Shown: positions 9,050 to 17,648, counted from the first letter of the stretch. The stretch is DNA of 64,000 nucleotides from Paenibacillus lactis (GCF_017873605.1 NZ_JAGGKI010000005.1:310001-374000); one strand, 5' to 3'. Made by a program: numbers and translations. Notes: a model not told the origin generated them from the sequence alone.

Positions 9050-9751
9050 ATGGAAAGTGAACATTTAACATTTGCAGACTTTTTGTCGTATATATCACGA
9101 AATCAGGGGTTGCTCTGGGAGTACTTCCTCCAGCATATCATGATGGTCGCTATCGGTCTGGGACTGGCATTCATCGTCGGCGTGCCGCTGGGCATCCTGT
9201 GCTCCAAAAGCAAATGGGCAGCCAAAATCATTTTGTTTATCACCAACATCCTTCAAGTGGTGCCGAGCTTGGCCATGTTAGTGGTGCTCATGTTATGGAT
9301 GGGTCTCGGAACGACAACGGTCATGGTTGGACTCTTCCTGTACTCATTGAATCCCATCACGCGCAATACGTATGTTGGGTTACAACAGGTGGAGGCCAGC
9401 TACCTAGAATCGGGAAAAGGCATTGGCATGAGCCCCTTCCAACTGCTGGTCCAGGTGCGTTTTCCGCTTGCACTGACGTATATCATGTCGGGACTGCGCA
9501 TTGCAGCCGTCATTGCCATCGGCGTAGTCACGATTGCTCCCCTCGTTGGAGGAGGCGGGCTGGGGCGGGAGATCTATGCTGGGCTGAACAGCAATAACTC
9601 CCTGCGAATCTTTGCAGGCGCCATTCCTGCCGCGGTGCTGGCGATTGTCGCGGATGTTGTGCTTGGTATTTTGCAGCGTAAAATGGATCTGTCCAAACGA
9701 AAGTCAGACGGTGCGGCTCCATCTGCTGCGAAAGCACAGAAGCCGGCCTAA
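9050..9751 (+). CDS. opuCD: Compatible-solute ABC transporter permease, OpuCD-like
   Basis: The second permease subunit, 233 residues with about six helices. The coupling loop reads GKGIGMSPFQLLVQVRFPLA (about residues 124-143) and matches the loop of the first permease in position. The start has an excellent GGAGGG site. The C-terminal ~20 residues are hydrophilic and Ala/Lys-rich (KRKSDGAAPSAAKAQ), a tail that need not be conserved. It closes the four-gene operon; a hairpin region (9785-9835) follows. Confidence 0.88.
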   Translation: MESEHLTFADFLSYISRNQGLLWEYFLQHIMMVAIGLGLAFIVGVPLGILCSKSKWAAKIILFITNILQVVPSLAMLVVLMLWMGLGTTTVMVGLFLYSLNPITRNTYVGLQQVEASYLESGKGIGMSPFQLLVQVRFPLALTYIMSGLRIAAVIAIGVVTIAPLVGGGGLGREIYAGLNSNNSLRIFAGAIPAAVLAIVADVVLGILQRKMDLSKRKSDGAAPSAAKAQKPA

Positions 9752-9784
9752 TGGTTGATAAATGTAAAAGCGCATTACTACTGC

Positions 9785-9860
9785 ACGGGGTGTCCTGAAA
9801 AGATCTAAGATCTTGCGAGGTGCCCCGTCTTTCGGGTGTCGGATGCTCCGCTTGGGTGAC
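9785..9860 (+). repeat. Intergenic repeat R1, copy 1 (possible terminator)
   Basis: The stretch GATCTTGCGAG ... TCTTTCGG ... CTCCG and ... GGGTGACATC recurs in similar form at 10512-10625. Here the left part pairs as ACGGGGTGTCC with GAGGTGCCCCGT, followed by CTTTC, so it can also terminate the opuC transcript. Confidence 0.45.
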
Positions 9861-9933
9861 ATCACTTGAAAGTGATATCAACAGATTGAGCATGTCATAG
9901 TGATGGCTCGGACCCTTCAATGAGTTCAGAATA

Positions 9934-9985
9934 TTGAACGGGAATTGTTCAACCCTTGCTAAGGATTCAAACAAAATGCTACAAT
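9934..9985 (+). promoter_or_regulatory. Promoter with adjacent inverted repeat
   Basis: A sigma-A-type promoter is readable: -35 TTGCTA at 9956-9961, an 18-bp spacer, and -10 TACAAT at 9980-9985. Immediately upstream is a palindrome, TTGAAC at 9934-9939 and GTTCAA at 9947-9952, which may bind a regulator. Transcription would run into the short RNA region and the gene at 10105. Confidence 0.55.
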
Positions 9986-9991
9986 ATACCA

Positions 9992-10066
9992 TATAAGCAC
10001 ACGTCGACTATAGTCTTTAGAACGCTTAAAGAGCCATTCTTTGAGCCGATCTAAAGGCTTTTTTTG
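9992..10066 (+). ncRNA. Candidate short leader RNA or sRNA ending in a terminator
   Basis: From the promoter at 9956-9985 the transcript would start near 9992 and meet a hairpin at 10038-10066 (AAAGAGCC pairing with GGCTTTTT, then more T). The result would be a ~75-nt RNA or an attenuated leader for the cysteine-cluster protein gene that follows. This is only an arrangement seen by eye. Confidence 0.3.
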
Positions 10067-10104
10067 TTGTGTCTGCATGTTTGAACGCTAGGGATTATAA
10101 TGGA

Positions 10105-10467
10105 ATGGAGATGATGGAGATGGAAAGTTTGCCTTGTAAAGGCTGTAAAGGGATGTGCTGCGGACCTGTTCCGATTACTCAACAAGAACGAGTGAAAATT
10201 AAAAAGGCCATCCGGAAAATGCCTGCTAAACAACGTTTGGAATTACGGAACCAGGAGCGTTTTCCCGGAACATGCATCTTCTTTGACGAACGACATGATC
10301 GATGCGGCATTCATTCGGTACGGCCATCCATTTGCAATGCATTCGGTTTTTATAACAACTTGGTCTGCTTTAAAAGCCCCCAAACGGCCTCTGCCCAAAA
10401 ATACGAAGCTAACGAACGGCCGATCGGTCTATTAAGCGTGGATTTCACTTGGAAGGATTTTGATTGA
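10105..10467 (+). CDS. YkgJ-type cysteine-cluster protein
   Basis: A ~120-residue cytoplasmic protein with the cysteine pattern of the zinc/iron-chelating (YkgJ/Fe-S cluster) family: CKGCKGMCC near the N-terminus, then FPGTCIFFDERHDRCGIHSVRPSICNAF, and a last Cys in NLVCF. Several in-frame ATGs occur (10105, 10111, 10114, 10120), none with a clearly better ribosome binding site, so the start is uncertain by a few residues. It is preceded by a promoter and a possible attenuator. The biological role of the family is poorly defined. Confidence 0.65.
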   Translation: MEMMEMESLPCKGCKGMCCGPVPITQQERVKIKKAIRKMPAKQRLELRNQERFPGTCIFFDERHDRCGIHSVRPSICNAFGFYNNLVCFKSPQTASAQKYEANERPIGLLSVDFTWKDFD

Positions 10468-10511
10468 GGCGATTCCATAGTGCTGTTATCGATACTTCGA
10501 CCAAATTGCGA

Positions 10512-10625
10512 AGCTCCCCTTACGGCACCAGGTTTTATTATTTCTATCGCCGAGGGGAGCGAATCACGATCTTGCGAGACGCCCTTTTCTTTCGGTTGAC
10601 GCTCCGTGCTGGGTTGGATGTCCTG
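10512..10625 (+). repeat. Intergenic repeat R1, copy 2
   Basis: The first half is a hairpin (AGCTCCCCT pairing with AGGGGAGC). The second half repeats the 9812-9866 pattern: GATCTTGCGAG, TTTCTTTCGG, CGCTCCG and a GGATGTC-like end. Two copies 700 bp apart flank the cysteine-cluster gene. The sequence between 10640 and 10740 is probably decayed coding DNA. Confidence 0.45.
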
Positions 10626-10742
10626 ATTAGTGGTTAGCATCGAGTGACTTCAATTTCTTGAAATATTTCCTCCAGCCTCGTCCAGTTCTCTCCTATCTTC
10701 AAGTCGGGGATTCCTTCAACCAGTCATTTAAGCCATTGGTAA

Positions 10743-11210
10743 TCACTTATACTGCTTTAGCTTAAATTCTTCTATAATTTCAATATTTCTCTTGTTGTTC
10801 ACATAATCCCTAATATGATCTTTAATGTTTGGATAGAGTACTATATCATCTAATTTATCGATTTGAACCCATTTAACGTTGGTCTGGTTATGATCTGGCT
10901 TCGCTGGTAAAGCTGGGCTTCCGGACGAAATTCTGCAATCAAACATTAAACTCAAGCTATGCCCTGTTCCATGATTATAAGCGTTTAAATGAGGGGCATA
11001 TTCATACACGAAAGCTAATGGCCCCACTTCAACGTCTATATTTGCCTCTTCACGCGCTTCTCGCTTGACGGCTTCAACTATGGATTCACCTGGTTCCGCT
11101 CCACCTGCAGGTAAATTGTAATGAACGCCATGTTCATCATTAAATTCAACTAATAAAATCGAATCATTCTCAATGATTAGTGCACATGCTCTAACTCTTA
11201 TATGGTGCAT
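10743..11210 (-). CDS. NUDIX hydrolase
   Basis: A 155-residue protein starting MHHIRVRACALIIEN. The NUDIX box is GGAEPGESIVEAVK followed by REAREEANI (about residues 36-58). The usual Gly near the end of REUxEExGU is replaced by Asn, which is tolerated in some members, while all metal-binding Glu residues are kept. The C-terminal part carries VKWVQIDKLDDIVLYP, a typical late strand/helix. It is soluble, with unknown substrate. Upstream (11240-11275) lies a fragment resembling the right end of the attC-like repeats. Confidence 0.82.
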   Translation of the reverse strand: MHHIRVRACALIIENDSILLVEFNDEHGVHYNLPAGGAEPGESIVEAVKREAREEANIDVEVGPLAFVYEYAPHLNAYNHGTGHSLSLMFDCRISSGSPALPAKPDHNQTNVKWVQIDKLDDIVLYPNIKDHIRDYVNNKRNIEIIEEFKLKQYK

Positions 11211-11239
11211 GTTTTTCTCCTTCGTGTTATATAGCTTCG

Positions 11240-11275
11240 CCTCAGCCGGCAGGCAGCGTAAGCCATTGTTATGGA
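11240..11275 (-). repeat. Possible attC-like right-half remnant
   Basis: GGCAGCGTAAGCC followed by ATTGTTATGGATG resembles the right ends of the intact sites (GCGTGAATA, GTTATCCATG at 42811-42829). There is no matching left half. Weak evidence on its own. Confidence 0.3.
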
Positions 11276-11306
11276 TGTTTATGCCTTACATCAAATTGTC
11301 TATGCC

Positions 11307-11897
11307 TCATCTCGAAATTGCAACACATTCCCTAACGGTTCTTTCAAGTACCTCGATGACTTCTTTCAAATCAAGAATCTCTAATTCTTGCTCCTTCGCC
11401 TCATCTTTCTTAGCAAAATCAACTTCAATATCCTTAATTAAATCTGGGAGGTATCTATAATCAATCTCTTCAATCTCTATGGGCTTTACTTCCATCGGTC
11501 TATAAGAGACGGAATAATGGTCAATCAGTTTTCCATTTAGTCTCCAAAAATCTCGATAATACTTTAACTGCGCTTCCTTCTTTTCCGGTTGAGGCAGCCA
11601 CTTGATTTTCTTGTTATAAATGTCTTCGACCCAAATAACATCCGATATTAAATGATAGAAGTATCCGCGGTAAAATGGTTCATTCATAGAACTCAGGTAC
11701 TTATCTTTGAATCCAAGGTAATCTGCTGTAATTTGCCCGTCATTATTAGTCTTCACAAAATGAGAAATTGCTTTTGGTGTATTCATATTTTTATGTACAT
11801 CTGGCGCGATCCCGCCTAAGTAAAATTGGTCATCATCAATCTGTAACTCTTGAGCAAGACGTGCAGTTATACAATAATGCATGACTCTAGATCCCAT
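11307..11897 (-). CDS. Zinc-dependent phospholipase C-like protein
   Basis: Start 11897 (MGSRVMHYCITARLA) is chosen over far upstream codons because AAGGAGA lies seven bases before it. The N-terminal half has the pattern of the zinc-dependent PLC/S1-P1-like family: MHYCIT, then FYLGGIAPDVH, AISHF, YFYHLISDVIW. These supply His and Asp ligands spaced along an all-helical fold. There is no signal peptide, so it acts in the cytosol. The C-terminal part is acidic and rich in E and K (residues about 165-195). Its substrate is unknown. It sits in a region of otherwise single, unrelated genes. Confidence 0.65.
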   Translation of the reverse strand: MGSRVMHYCITARLAQELQIDDDQFYLGGIAPDVHKNMNTPKAISHFVKTNNDGQITADYLGFKDKYLSSMNEPFYRGYFYHLISDVIWVEDIYNKKIKWLPQPEKKEAQLKYYRDFWRLNGKLIDHYSVSYRPMEVKPIEIEEIDYRYLPDLIKDIEVDFAKKDEAKEQELEILDLKEVIEVLERTVRECVAISR

Positions 11898-12640
11898 GGT
11901 TATCTCCTTTGCATAGTTTTTCTGAGAGCGTTTCTTACCCTTCATGAATCTCCGATTTAATTGAAAATGTATCTTTAAACTCAAAGTAAAAGTGAAGCAA
12001 CTCATATTGAGTTGGTTCAGATCAGCTATTGAGGAATACTGAACTGCTTTTTTGTACATTTTATTCAACACGACACCGCATTAAGTATACCGTTTATATT
12101 TATTTTAATTATGTAATGGTTCTATTTTTTATTAATTTATTTCGTAACTAATTACCCAATAAAGCTGTTACTAATAATAAGAGAAAGGAAAATCAATGAT
12201 TTAAATTATTGAAATTATTAACGATTGAAAAATCTACCGAATTGGATTATTGCCAACAATATTATGAAAACCTGATGTAATGTAGTTCAAATTAAGCCCA
12301 GTGTGTCAAATAAACACCATGAAGCACATGGATTAGACTTTTTATTTAAAATCATTGTATCTAATATACTCAAAAAATAGTTACTAGTTATAAAGTGTTT
12401 ACATTTCCAGCATTGTTTGGCAACATTTAATGCATACTAACGCTCTTTCCCCCATATAAGGAAGGATGTGTAATTTTATTAGTTTCTTCTATATATCAAC
12501 TTGGGACATTTACAACTAGGGAATTAAATTGAAATATTTCAAGTTTAAATAGTGGAGAAAAATTACTCTAATATTAGTAGTACTTTGTCATAGTATTCTT
12601 AGGTAGTATATACAATACTTTGAATTTCTGTGAACTAGAG
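11898..12640. other. AT-rich non-coding stretch
   Basis: No convincing gene is seen on either strand here. An N-terminal extension of the phospholipase-like ORF reaches 12071 but lacks a ribosome binding site. The rest is AT-rich with many stop codons. A promoter for the next gene lies at its right end. Confidence 0.5.
12585..12614 (+). promoter_or_regulatory. Promoter of the small membrane protein/secreted protein pair
   Basis: The -35 is TTGTCA at 12585-12590 and the -10 is TATACA at 12609-12614, with an 18-bp spacer, about 40 bp upstream of the start codon at 12654. Confidence 0.5.
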
Positions 12641-12653
12641 GTGAAAATCAGCT

Positions 12654-12857
12654 ATGAAAAATAGAAACATAACAGGTATTGTAGTGGCCGTAATTTATTG
12701 TATTGTCCTTTATGCGATTTTAATTGATGCACCCCCTGGTGAAGTTCCAAATAATCCGCTATGGGTATACTCATTGATTCCACTTGGAGCTGTTGTAATT
12801 ACCTCTCTTTTTGATTATGTGATTAAGTTCGATTTCTTCAAAAAAAAGAAAAAGTGA
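12654..12857 (+). CDS. Small two-helix membrane protein (67 aa)
   Basis: Two hydrophobic helices, about residues 7-25 and 37-52, are joined by a proline-rich loop (DAPPGEVPNNPLW), and the C-terminus is a Lys run (FKKKKK). The start is supported by GAGGTG upstream. It lies 14 bp before a secreted protein gene, so the pair is likely one operon. Such a size and topology would fit an accessory or immunity-type membrane peptide, but there is no direct evidence for that. Confidence 0.55.
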   Translation: MKNRNITGIVVAVIYCIVLYAILIDAPPGEVPNNPLWVYSLIPLGAVVITSLFDYVIKFDFFKKKKK

Positions 12858-12871
12858 ATGGAGTTTAAAAA

Positions 12872-13605
12872 ATGACAAAATTGAAAATTTGCTAACACAT
12901 TTTTGGCAGCAATTCTACTCTCTACATCTATTTCAATCCCAGCTTTCGCTCAAGATCAGGAAAACTCACCATATTCTTTGCCAGTATCACAAATGGATCA
13001 ATTTGTGAGTTTCTCAGACTTAGTTAAAAGCACAACCAGTAATTCTGTTACTTTTACAGATGGTTCTAAATTAGTTCAATACGACAACTACTATATTGCA
13101 ACAGATTCAAATGGAGAAGAAGAGTTCAAAATCACAAAAGTTAATGATAATAAAGTAAAGACTGAAAACCTGCAAACCGGCGAAAGTGAATTATGTAATT
13201 AAAGAAGTTGAAACCATTCAAGAAGATCTCAGTTCCTCTCCACAAGTATTAGCAGCTGGTTTTGTATATAAAGGAGCGAAAAAAAATTCAACCGAACTAC
13301 AATATGCCACTGCCTCTGCGGTAGCAGGCATACTTGCTTCCTTTATAGGGGGACCTTTTACTGGACCAATAATGGGGATTCTCGTTAGTTTTGGTGGTTA
13401 TTACCTTTCCATACATGCACCAAGGGCCTATTGGATAACAAAAACATACACTAAAGAAGAAAGGGTAACTGATGCTTATGCGACTCTAACCATTAGGAAA
13501 GACCACCACTATTATAAATATCATGATCATACTGGTTTTATTGATACTGCTTCCACAATTCAGGTCTGCATGCCTTATGGTTGTGGTCCAGTCGAAGAAT
13601 ATTAA
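12872..13605 (+). pseudogene. Secreted protein of unknown function, broken by two frameshifts
   Basis: An ATG at 12872 starts MTKLK and then hits a stop. A one-base shift continues into FANTFLAAILLSTSISIPAFAQ, a complete signal peptide with an AFA cleavage site. A second shift near 13186 joins NLQTGESE to YVIKEVETIQ. The assembled product is about 240 residues: signal peptide, a polar beta-type domain, a glycine-rich hydrophobic segment (IGGPFTGPIMGILVSFGG) and a Cys-containing C-terminus (QVCMPYGCGPVEEY). The hydrophobic segment recalls small antimicrobial or membrane-active proteins. The two shifts could be real decay or assembly errors. Confidence 0.5.
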
Positions 13606-13740
13606 TATATAAATCTTTGTTTCTTATTAAGGTCGGCGGGCTCATTTTTCTGGCTCCTTTACATTCCATGATTGGAAAACAACGATCAAATGCTATTTTT
13701 TGATGTCCACTATACTTTGTTCGCACATCTGTTCTACTTT

Positions 13741-14916
13741 CTAAAGTTTTCTTGCCTTGATAACGAAGGTTACAGGGAACATCTTCGCTCTTTTTACGAA
13801 ATTATTGTTTTCATCCTGCATTTGTATGATTTCACTGTCGGTTTCTTCAATCATTTGTTCAATGACAAACCCTGCCTTCGCCAACGCATTGATATAGGTT
13901 GATAGTTTTCGGTCAGATAAGGTTAGGTCCCCTTGGCAAAAATCAGGAGATACCGGATACCACGATTCATCGAAATAACGCTTATTCAAAACAAATCTAT
14001 TATTTTCTTCAACAACACATTTATGTATAGGATGAGACCAACTGAAGATAAAGACGCCTTCTTTTTTTAAATAAGAAGCGATCCGACTAAACGTGCCTTC
14101 AAGGTCGGTTGTCCAGCCAATGGCATAGATCGAATAAACGAAGTCAAAATAATCCTCGGGTATGCCGCATTCTTCTTCCATCGGAGAACGGATCAAATTT
14201 GCCGAAAGTCCGCATGCCGTCAAATGCTGCTTGGCCTTTTCAATCTGCTTTTCCGATATATCTATCCCCCATAGTTCGGATGCTTGGCGTTCCCCATGAT
14301 ATTGCAAGGATTGACCGTTTCCACAGCCTATTTCAAGCATCTTTTTTCCTGAAACATCGCCAAACAGCTGGCATTTCTCTTCTGAAAGAGGTATTAACCG
14401 ACCGGACATGATGCTAAATACTTTAGCACTTCCTTCAAAGAATACTGTTTCGTACTTTCTTTTGATATGCAAACCATCCTTGTTCTCTCTATATCTAAAT
14501 CGGTCGTATTCTTTTTGTGGGACTTCCGTATACTCCTCTTCATTTATGTTATAGGTTACTTTATCTTTGTAGCCCTTTAGATTTTCCCTAATTTCCTTCC
14601 ACTCATTAATATTGAACTGTAATGAATGATGGTACAGCACTAAATCATTATTAGATGAATCCCAGAACCATCGCTGTAAATACTCGGTTAACGGGTTATC
14701 TCTGATCGGTAAATATAATATTTTATCAACATTTCTACTAATTAAAACAAGCTTAGAGGCGAGCATTTTTAATCCATGCCCGTTGGAAAAGATCATAAAA
14801 TCATTCTTTCGAAACTCCCCAACATACATGTGATTCAATAAAAACTGGGGGACTAGAATCTGATAAGCTCTATTCCCTATGGTGATTTGTTTTGCATAAA
14901 AGGATAAAGTCTTCAT
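13741..14916 (-). CDS. SAM-dependent methyltransferase with extra N-terminal domain
   Basis: The C-terminal ~250 residues are a class I methyltransferase: motif I LEIGCGNGQS (about residues 195-204), an acidic residue ending the next strand (LWGIDIS), DFVYSIYAIGW as motif II/IV, and FSWSHPIHK afterwards. The N-terminal ~130 residues (KTLSFYAKQITIGNRAYQILVP...) do not resemble a methyltransferase and may be a separate domain fused in frame. Its stop overlaps nothing, while its start overlaps the stop of the upstream inositol-phosphatase-like gene by four bases (ATGA), so the two are translationally coupled. The target is unknown. Confidence 0.75.
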   Translation of the reverse strand: MKTLSFYAKQITIGNRAYQILVPQFLLNHMYVGEFRKNDFMIFSNGHGLKMLASKLVLISRNVDKILYLPIRDNPLTEYLQRWFWDSSNNDLVLYHHSLQFNINEWKEIRENLKGYKDKVTYNINEEEYTEVPQKEYDRFRYRENKDGLHIKRKYETVFFEGSAKVFSIMSGRLIPLSEEKCQLFGDVSGKKMLEIGCGNGQSLQYHGERQASELWGIDISEKQIEKAKQHLTACGLSANLIRSPMEEECGIPEDYFDFVYSIYAIGWTTDLEGTFSRIASYLKKEGVFIFSWSHPIHKCVVEENNRFVLNKRYFDESWYPVSPDFCQGDLTLSDRKLSTYINALAKAGFVIEQMIEETDSEIIQMQDENNNFVKRAKMFPVTFVIKARKL

Positions 14917-15722
14917 ATACCTCTGCTCAGCCCTTCCCTTACAATTCGCATTAATTCTTCTTTATGATCTGGGTGGCATGCGATTAAGTAAGGCTCCTCA
15001 TTCATTCCTGTAAATAAATTTCCTTCAAAATCGATCACGACACCTCCGGCTTCCTGTACCATCAATACGCCTGAATATAAATCGTCTCCTTCAGAATTAA
15101 AAAGTACAATTCCATCAATATCTCCCTTAGCGAGCATGCACCATTGAAGGGTTGGTGCCCATAATCTCATCATCCTTTTAAATCGGACATCGATGAATTG
15201 CCTTAGCTTAACCGCTCTTGGATCATTTTGCACTTTGTGCCCTTGAATCCAACCAATGTTTCCTTTGAATAGATTGGGCTTAGACTTCACCTGTATTGGT
15301 TTATCGTTACAATAAGTGCCTTCACCAATAACCGATACGAACAATCGATCTGTCATCGGTTCATATACCACACCAAGCACCGGTATTCGCTTGTACATCA
15401 ACGTAATCGAAGTCGTAAAGACAGGCAGGCCAATTGCAAAATTATTAGTTCCGTCTAAAGGATCAACCAGCCATAACCAGTCGTTCTGCAAACCAATAAC
15501 CCCAGCCTCTTCGCTATGTATCTGATGAGTTGGAAATGCAGCTTGAATCTGTTTAATAATAATCTCCTCAGCCATATGATCGACTTCCGTCACTACATCC
15601 CCAAACTCATCTTTGGATCTCAGCTCAATAAAATTATCAAACCTGTCTTTGGCTATCAGGCCCGCTTCTCGAATCATTTTAATCGATATTTCTTTTGCAA
15701 GTTGGATAGTCTGCTGATCCAT
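14913..15722 (-). CDS. Inositol monophosphatase family protein
   Basis: A 269-residue Mg2+-dependent sugar-phosphate phosphatase of the SuhB/IMPase fold. Metal-binding motifs are visible: HSEEAG (about residues 69-74), DPLDGTNNFA (about 87-96) and, near the C-terminus, GDDLYSGVLMVQEAGG in place of the usual WDxAAG. The last change keeps the Asp but alters the context, so the substrate may differ from inositol phosphates. It overlaps the methyltransferase gene by four bases, suggesting a small operon acting on a phosphorylated or methylated metabolite. Confidence 0.82.
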   Translation of the reverse strand: MDQQTIQLAKEISIKMIREAGLIAKDRFDNFIELRSKDEFGDVVTEVDHMAEEIIIKQIQAAFPTHQIHSEEAGVIGLQNDWLWLVDPLDGTNNFAIGLPVFTTSITLMYKRIPVLGVVYEPMTDRLFVSVIGEGTYCNDKPIQVKSKPNLFKGNIGWIQGHKVQNDPRAVKLRQFIDVRFKRMMRLWAPTLQWCMLAKGDIDGIVLFNSEGDDLYSGVLMVQEAGGVVIDFEGNLFTGMNEEPYLIACHPDHKEELMRIVREGLSRGI

Positions 15723-15747
15723 TTAGCACCTCATATTTTATTAATTG

Positions 15748-15790
15748 GATAACACTCCTGAATTCATGACGTCTATCGCAATCGGATATC
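15748..15790 (-). repeat. attC-like left-half remnant
   Basis: GATAACACTCCTGAATTCATG followed by ACGTC matches the left end of intact sites (GATAACGTTCCTGTATTCACGACGTC) with few changes. No right half follows; the sequence passes directly into a dispersed repeat. Confidence 0.5.
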
Positions 15791-15807
15791 AGCACTCCAC
15801 ATGTGGA

Positions 15808-15906
15808 TTGTTCTTACGATCTCTGTTGCCCTCGGATTTCGTTGAATTCCTGAGTTCCTATGGTGAAATCCGAGGACAAAGGAGAACGCTTCGCTTCTTC
15901 AGAACA
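15808..15906. repeat. Dispersed intergenic repeat R2, copy 1
   Basis: GTTCTTACGATCTCTGTTG, CCTCGGATTTC ... GAAATCCGAGG and CGCTTCTTCAGAA recur, with changes, at 50325-50435. The core is a hairpin with stem CGGATTTC/GAAATCCG. The stretch between here and 16020 carries another hairpin (GCAAGTCCC/GGGACTTGC, 15938-15960) and no gene. Confidence 0.55.
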
Positions 15907-16019
15907 ATTCCGCCTGCTCCGTTGAAGCTTTCCTGGTGGGCAAGTCCCTTTTGGGACTTGCTTGCTTCTTTGCCTGGCAGCCCAATTTTTTATATTATTG
16001 TTCGGGGCATCCCCGACAC

Positions 16020-16856
16020 CTACTCATAGTTTTTTGTTGTTAATTCAAGCATTTTGGATTCATAATGAAAACCCAGAATACTCAATTCTTTAATTATATA
16101 TTCATTTAATTCTTCAGTACGATTTGTCATAACACCTGTTTCTTGAAGGTCAACGATACATGCCAGCTTATTTTCCACACTTGCTTCTCGAAAGTATCTT
16201 TGGACTTCATTGATTAATTCTCGATAATCAACATCTAGATCAATACTATAGACCGGTCCCAACTCCTCCGACGAGATTCTTTTAATACCAATTCCATTTA
16301 TGGTTTGAAGGGCTACTTCTTTCGAACGCTTCTCTAACATATCTTTACGATATTTTTGGGGATCCTTTGCTGAAATCCCTAATCCCTCAATTAACTTTTC
16401 TTTAACATATAATAAGTGAGGATCTTCGGAAGGATCCGTATTATCATCAATATCAGGCTCATCGTCCAAAAAGAACAAACTTGTTAAATCCCTATATGAA
16501 AGAAAAAGTCCTAAAAAATCAATAATATTATTTGCAAGTAGTGTTACGTGATATTCTTCGAAAGGTAATGCTTGTACAAAGACAATTGGAGCATCTTCTA
16601 AATCATCAATAGAACCGAAATCGGTCAAAAATCCAAAATGTTCCCCGCCAATTGCCGTTAATGCAAAGGGGATGACATCTAGCGGGTGACCATTATAAGC
16701 AAATTCAGGATCTTGATTGCTAAGATCATAATCGATATAAACATGGAGGATATCATCTAGCTCCACACCTAAATCGCTGCTTACCTGCCTATTAATTTCT
16801 TTCAATTTCTCTAAGGTTTTTGGGATCGGGTATCTTCGGTCGCCTCGTCCAAACAT
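16020..16856 (-). CDS. Hypothetical protein, 278 aa
   Basis: A soluble, acidic protein beginning MFGRGDRRYPIPKTLEKL. A conserved-looking core is PLDVIPFALTAIGGEHFGFLTDFG (about residues 57-80, here described in part), followed by DAPIVFVQALPF and NNIIDFLGLFLSYRDL. This pattern resembles proteins of the SMI1/KNR4 (SUKH) type used as immunity proteins, but the match is by general appearance only. It lies just upstream (in the reading direction) of repeat debris, and in front of it is another attC-like left half (16925-16950). Confidence 0.6.
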   Translation of the reverse strand: MFGRGDRRYPIPKTLEKLKEINRQVSSDLGVELDDILHVYIDYDLSNQDPEFAYNGHPLDVIPFALTAIGGEHFGFLTDFGSIDDLEDAPIVFVQALPFEEYHVTLLANNIIDFLGLFLSYRDLTSLFFLDDEPDIDDNTDPSEDPHLLYVKEKLIEGLGISAKDPQKYRKDMLEKRSKEVALQTINGIGIKRISSEELGPVYSIDLDVDYRELINEVQRYFREASVENKLACIVDLQETGVMTNRTEELNEYIIKELSILGFHYESKMLELTTKNYE

Positions 16857-16924
16857 TTGGTTTTCCTCACTTTTCTTTTCATCTGTTTATTTTCTTGCTT
16901 ATTCTTTGTCTTCGCGCTGATTTC

Positions 16925-16950
16925 CCATAACGTTTTTGTAAATAACAACT
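16925..16950 (-). repeat. attC-like left-core remnant
   Basis: GCGCTGATTTCCCATAACG followed by TTTTTGTA repeats the left border seen at 39914-39937 (GCGCTGATTTCCTATAACGT, TTCTGTA) almost exactly, then diverges. A decayed site may extend to about 17045. Confidence 0.45.
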
Positions 16951-17048
16951 AAACAGCTGTCAGGATTTGATGCGAGAAGGGCTTTCCTCCTGTCATGAAC
17001 ACAATACCTATCTGATCCTCATGGCTTCAAGAGAAGCTACCACACCTC

Positions 17049-17486
17049 TTAATCCTTCGAAAATATTCTTCGATCTGAAATAATGGTTCCAAGCACATAT
17101 CTAGAATCATATTTTATTTTGACTAAAATCTCTTCATCTTCTTCACCCTTAATACCAACAATATGTAAAGGGCCTTTGGAATCCATGGAATCGGCAGAAA
17201 AAACAAACGTTATTTCAAACGCTTTGTAACCCTTAGCAAATACATAGTCATACCCGTATCGCTGTTGGTCATTCGAAATAGAATGAATACTGATCGGATG
17301 ATCACTAAGTCTTGATTCACTAATCCATTTTGTTATTAAATCGTTATGTTCAGACTCTATGGAGTTATACTCATACGAGTAGATGTCATGTAAATCAAAA
17401 CTTTCATCGGTTTCAGCATTTCCATTACAGCCAATGGTAATAAAGAGTAGGCCAAAAATAAGATGAATTTGCAAAGATTTTCTCAT
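17049..17486 (-). CDS. Small lipoprotein of unknown function
   Basis: Start 17486 (MRKSLQ) has GAAGGAGAA just upstream. Residues 1-20 form a lipoprotein signal peptide ending in the lipobox ITIGC. The mature protein of about 125 residues is polar, with a central YGYDYVFAKGYKAFEITFVF strand-rich part and an acidic loop (GEEDEEILV). It would be anchored on the outer face of the membrane. No family is recognised. An attC-like site lies directly 5' of it. Confidence 0.65.
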   Translation of the reverse strand: MRKSLQIHLIFGLLFITIGCNGNAETDESFDLHDIYSYEYNSIESEHNDLITKWISESRLSDHPISIHSISNDQQRYGYDYVFAKGYKAFEITFVFSADSMDSKGPLHIVGIKGEEDEEILVKIKYDSRYVLGTIISDRRIFSKD

Positions 17487-17514
17487 GGATTCTCCTTCGA
17501 ACTTGAGATTCAAA

Positions 17515-17648
17515 GCGTCCTTGACACGACACAGCCTTATATAGCTCTTATCTTAGGCTGGTTCGTTTGTCGCTTGAGTAATATCTGTACTTGATACCTG
17601 GCAGCCAAGGGGCGAATGCCCGCTAGGTGCGTGTTGTTTTATTGGACA
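17515..17648 (-). repeat. attC-like site A (type C arms, degenerate cores)
   Basis: The interior matches sites L and R: ACGACACAGCCTTA, ATAGCTCTTATCTTAGGCTG, a GTTTGTCGCTTGAG-like linker, then GGCAGCCAAGGGGCGAATGCCCGC. The terminal TAAC/GTTA cores are eroded (CGTCCTTGACACG and GCGTGTTGTTTTAT). Confidence 0.6.

Noticed and set aside
10639..10737. Minus-strand coding fragment (GIPDLKIGENWTRLEEIFQE)
   Set aside because: It reads like protein but has no start, is only about 33 codons, and no family is recognisable; probably a relic.
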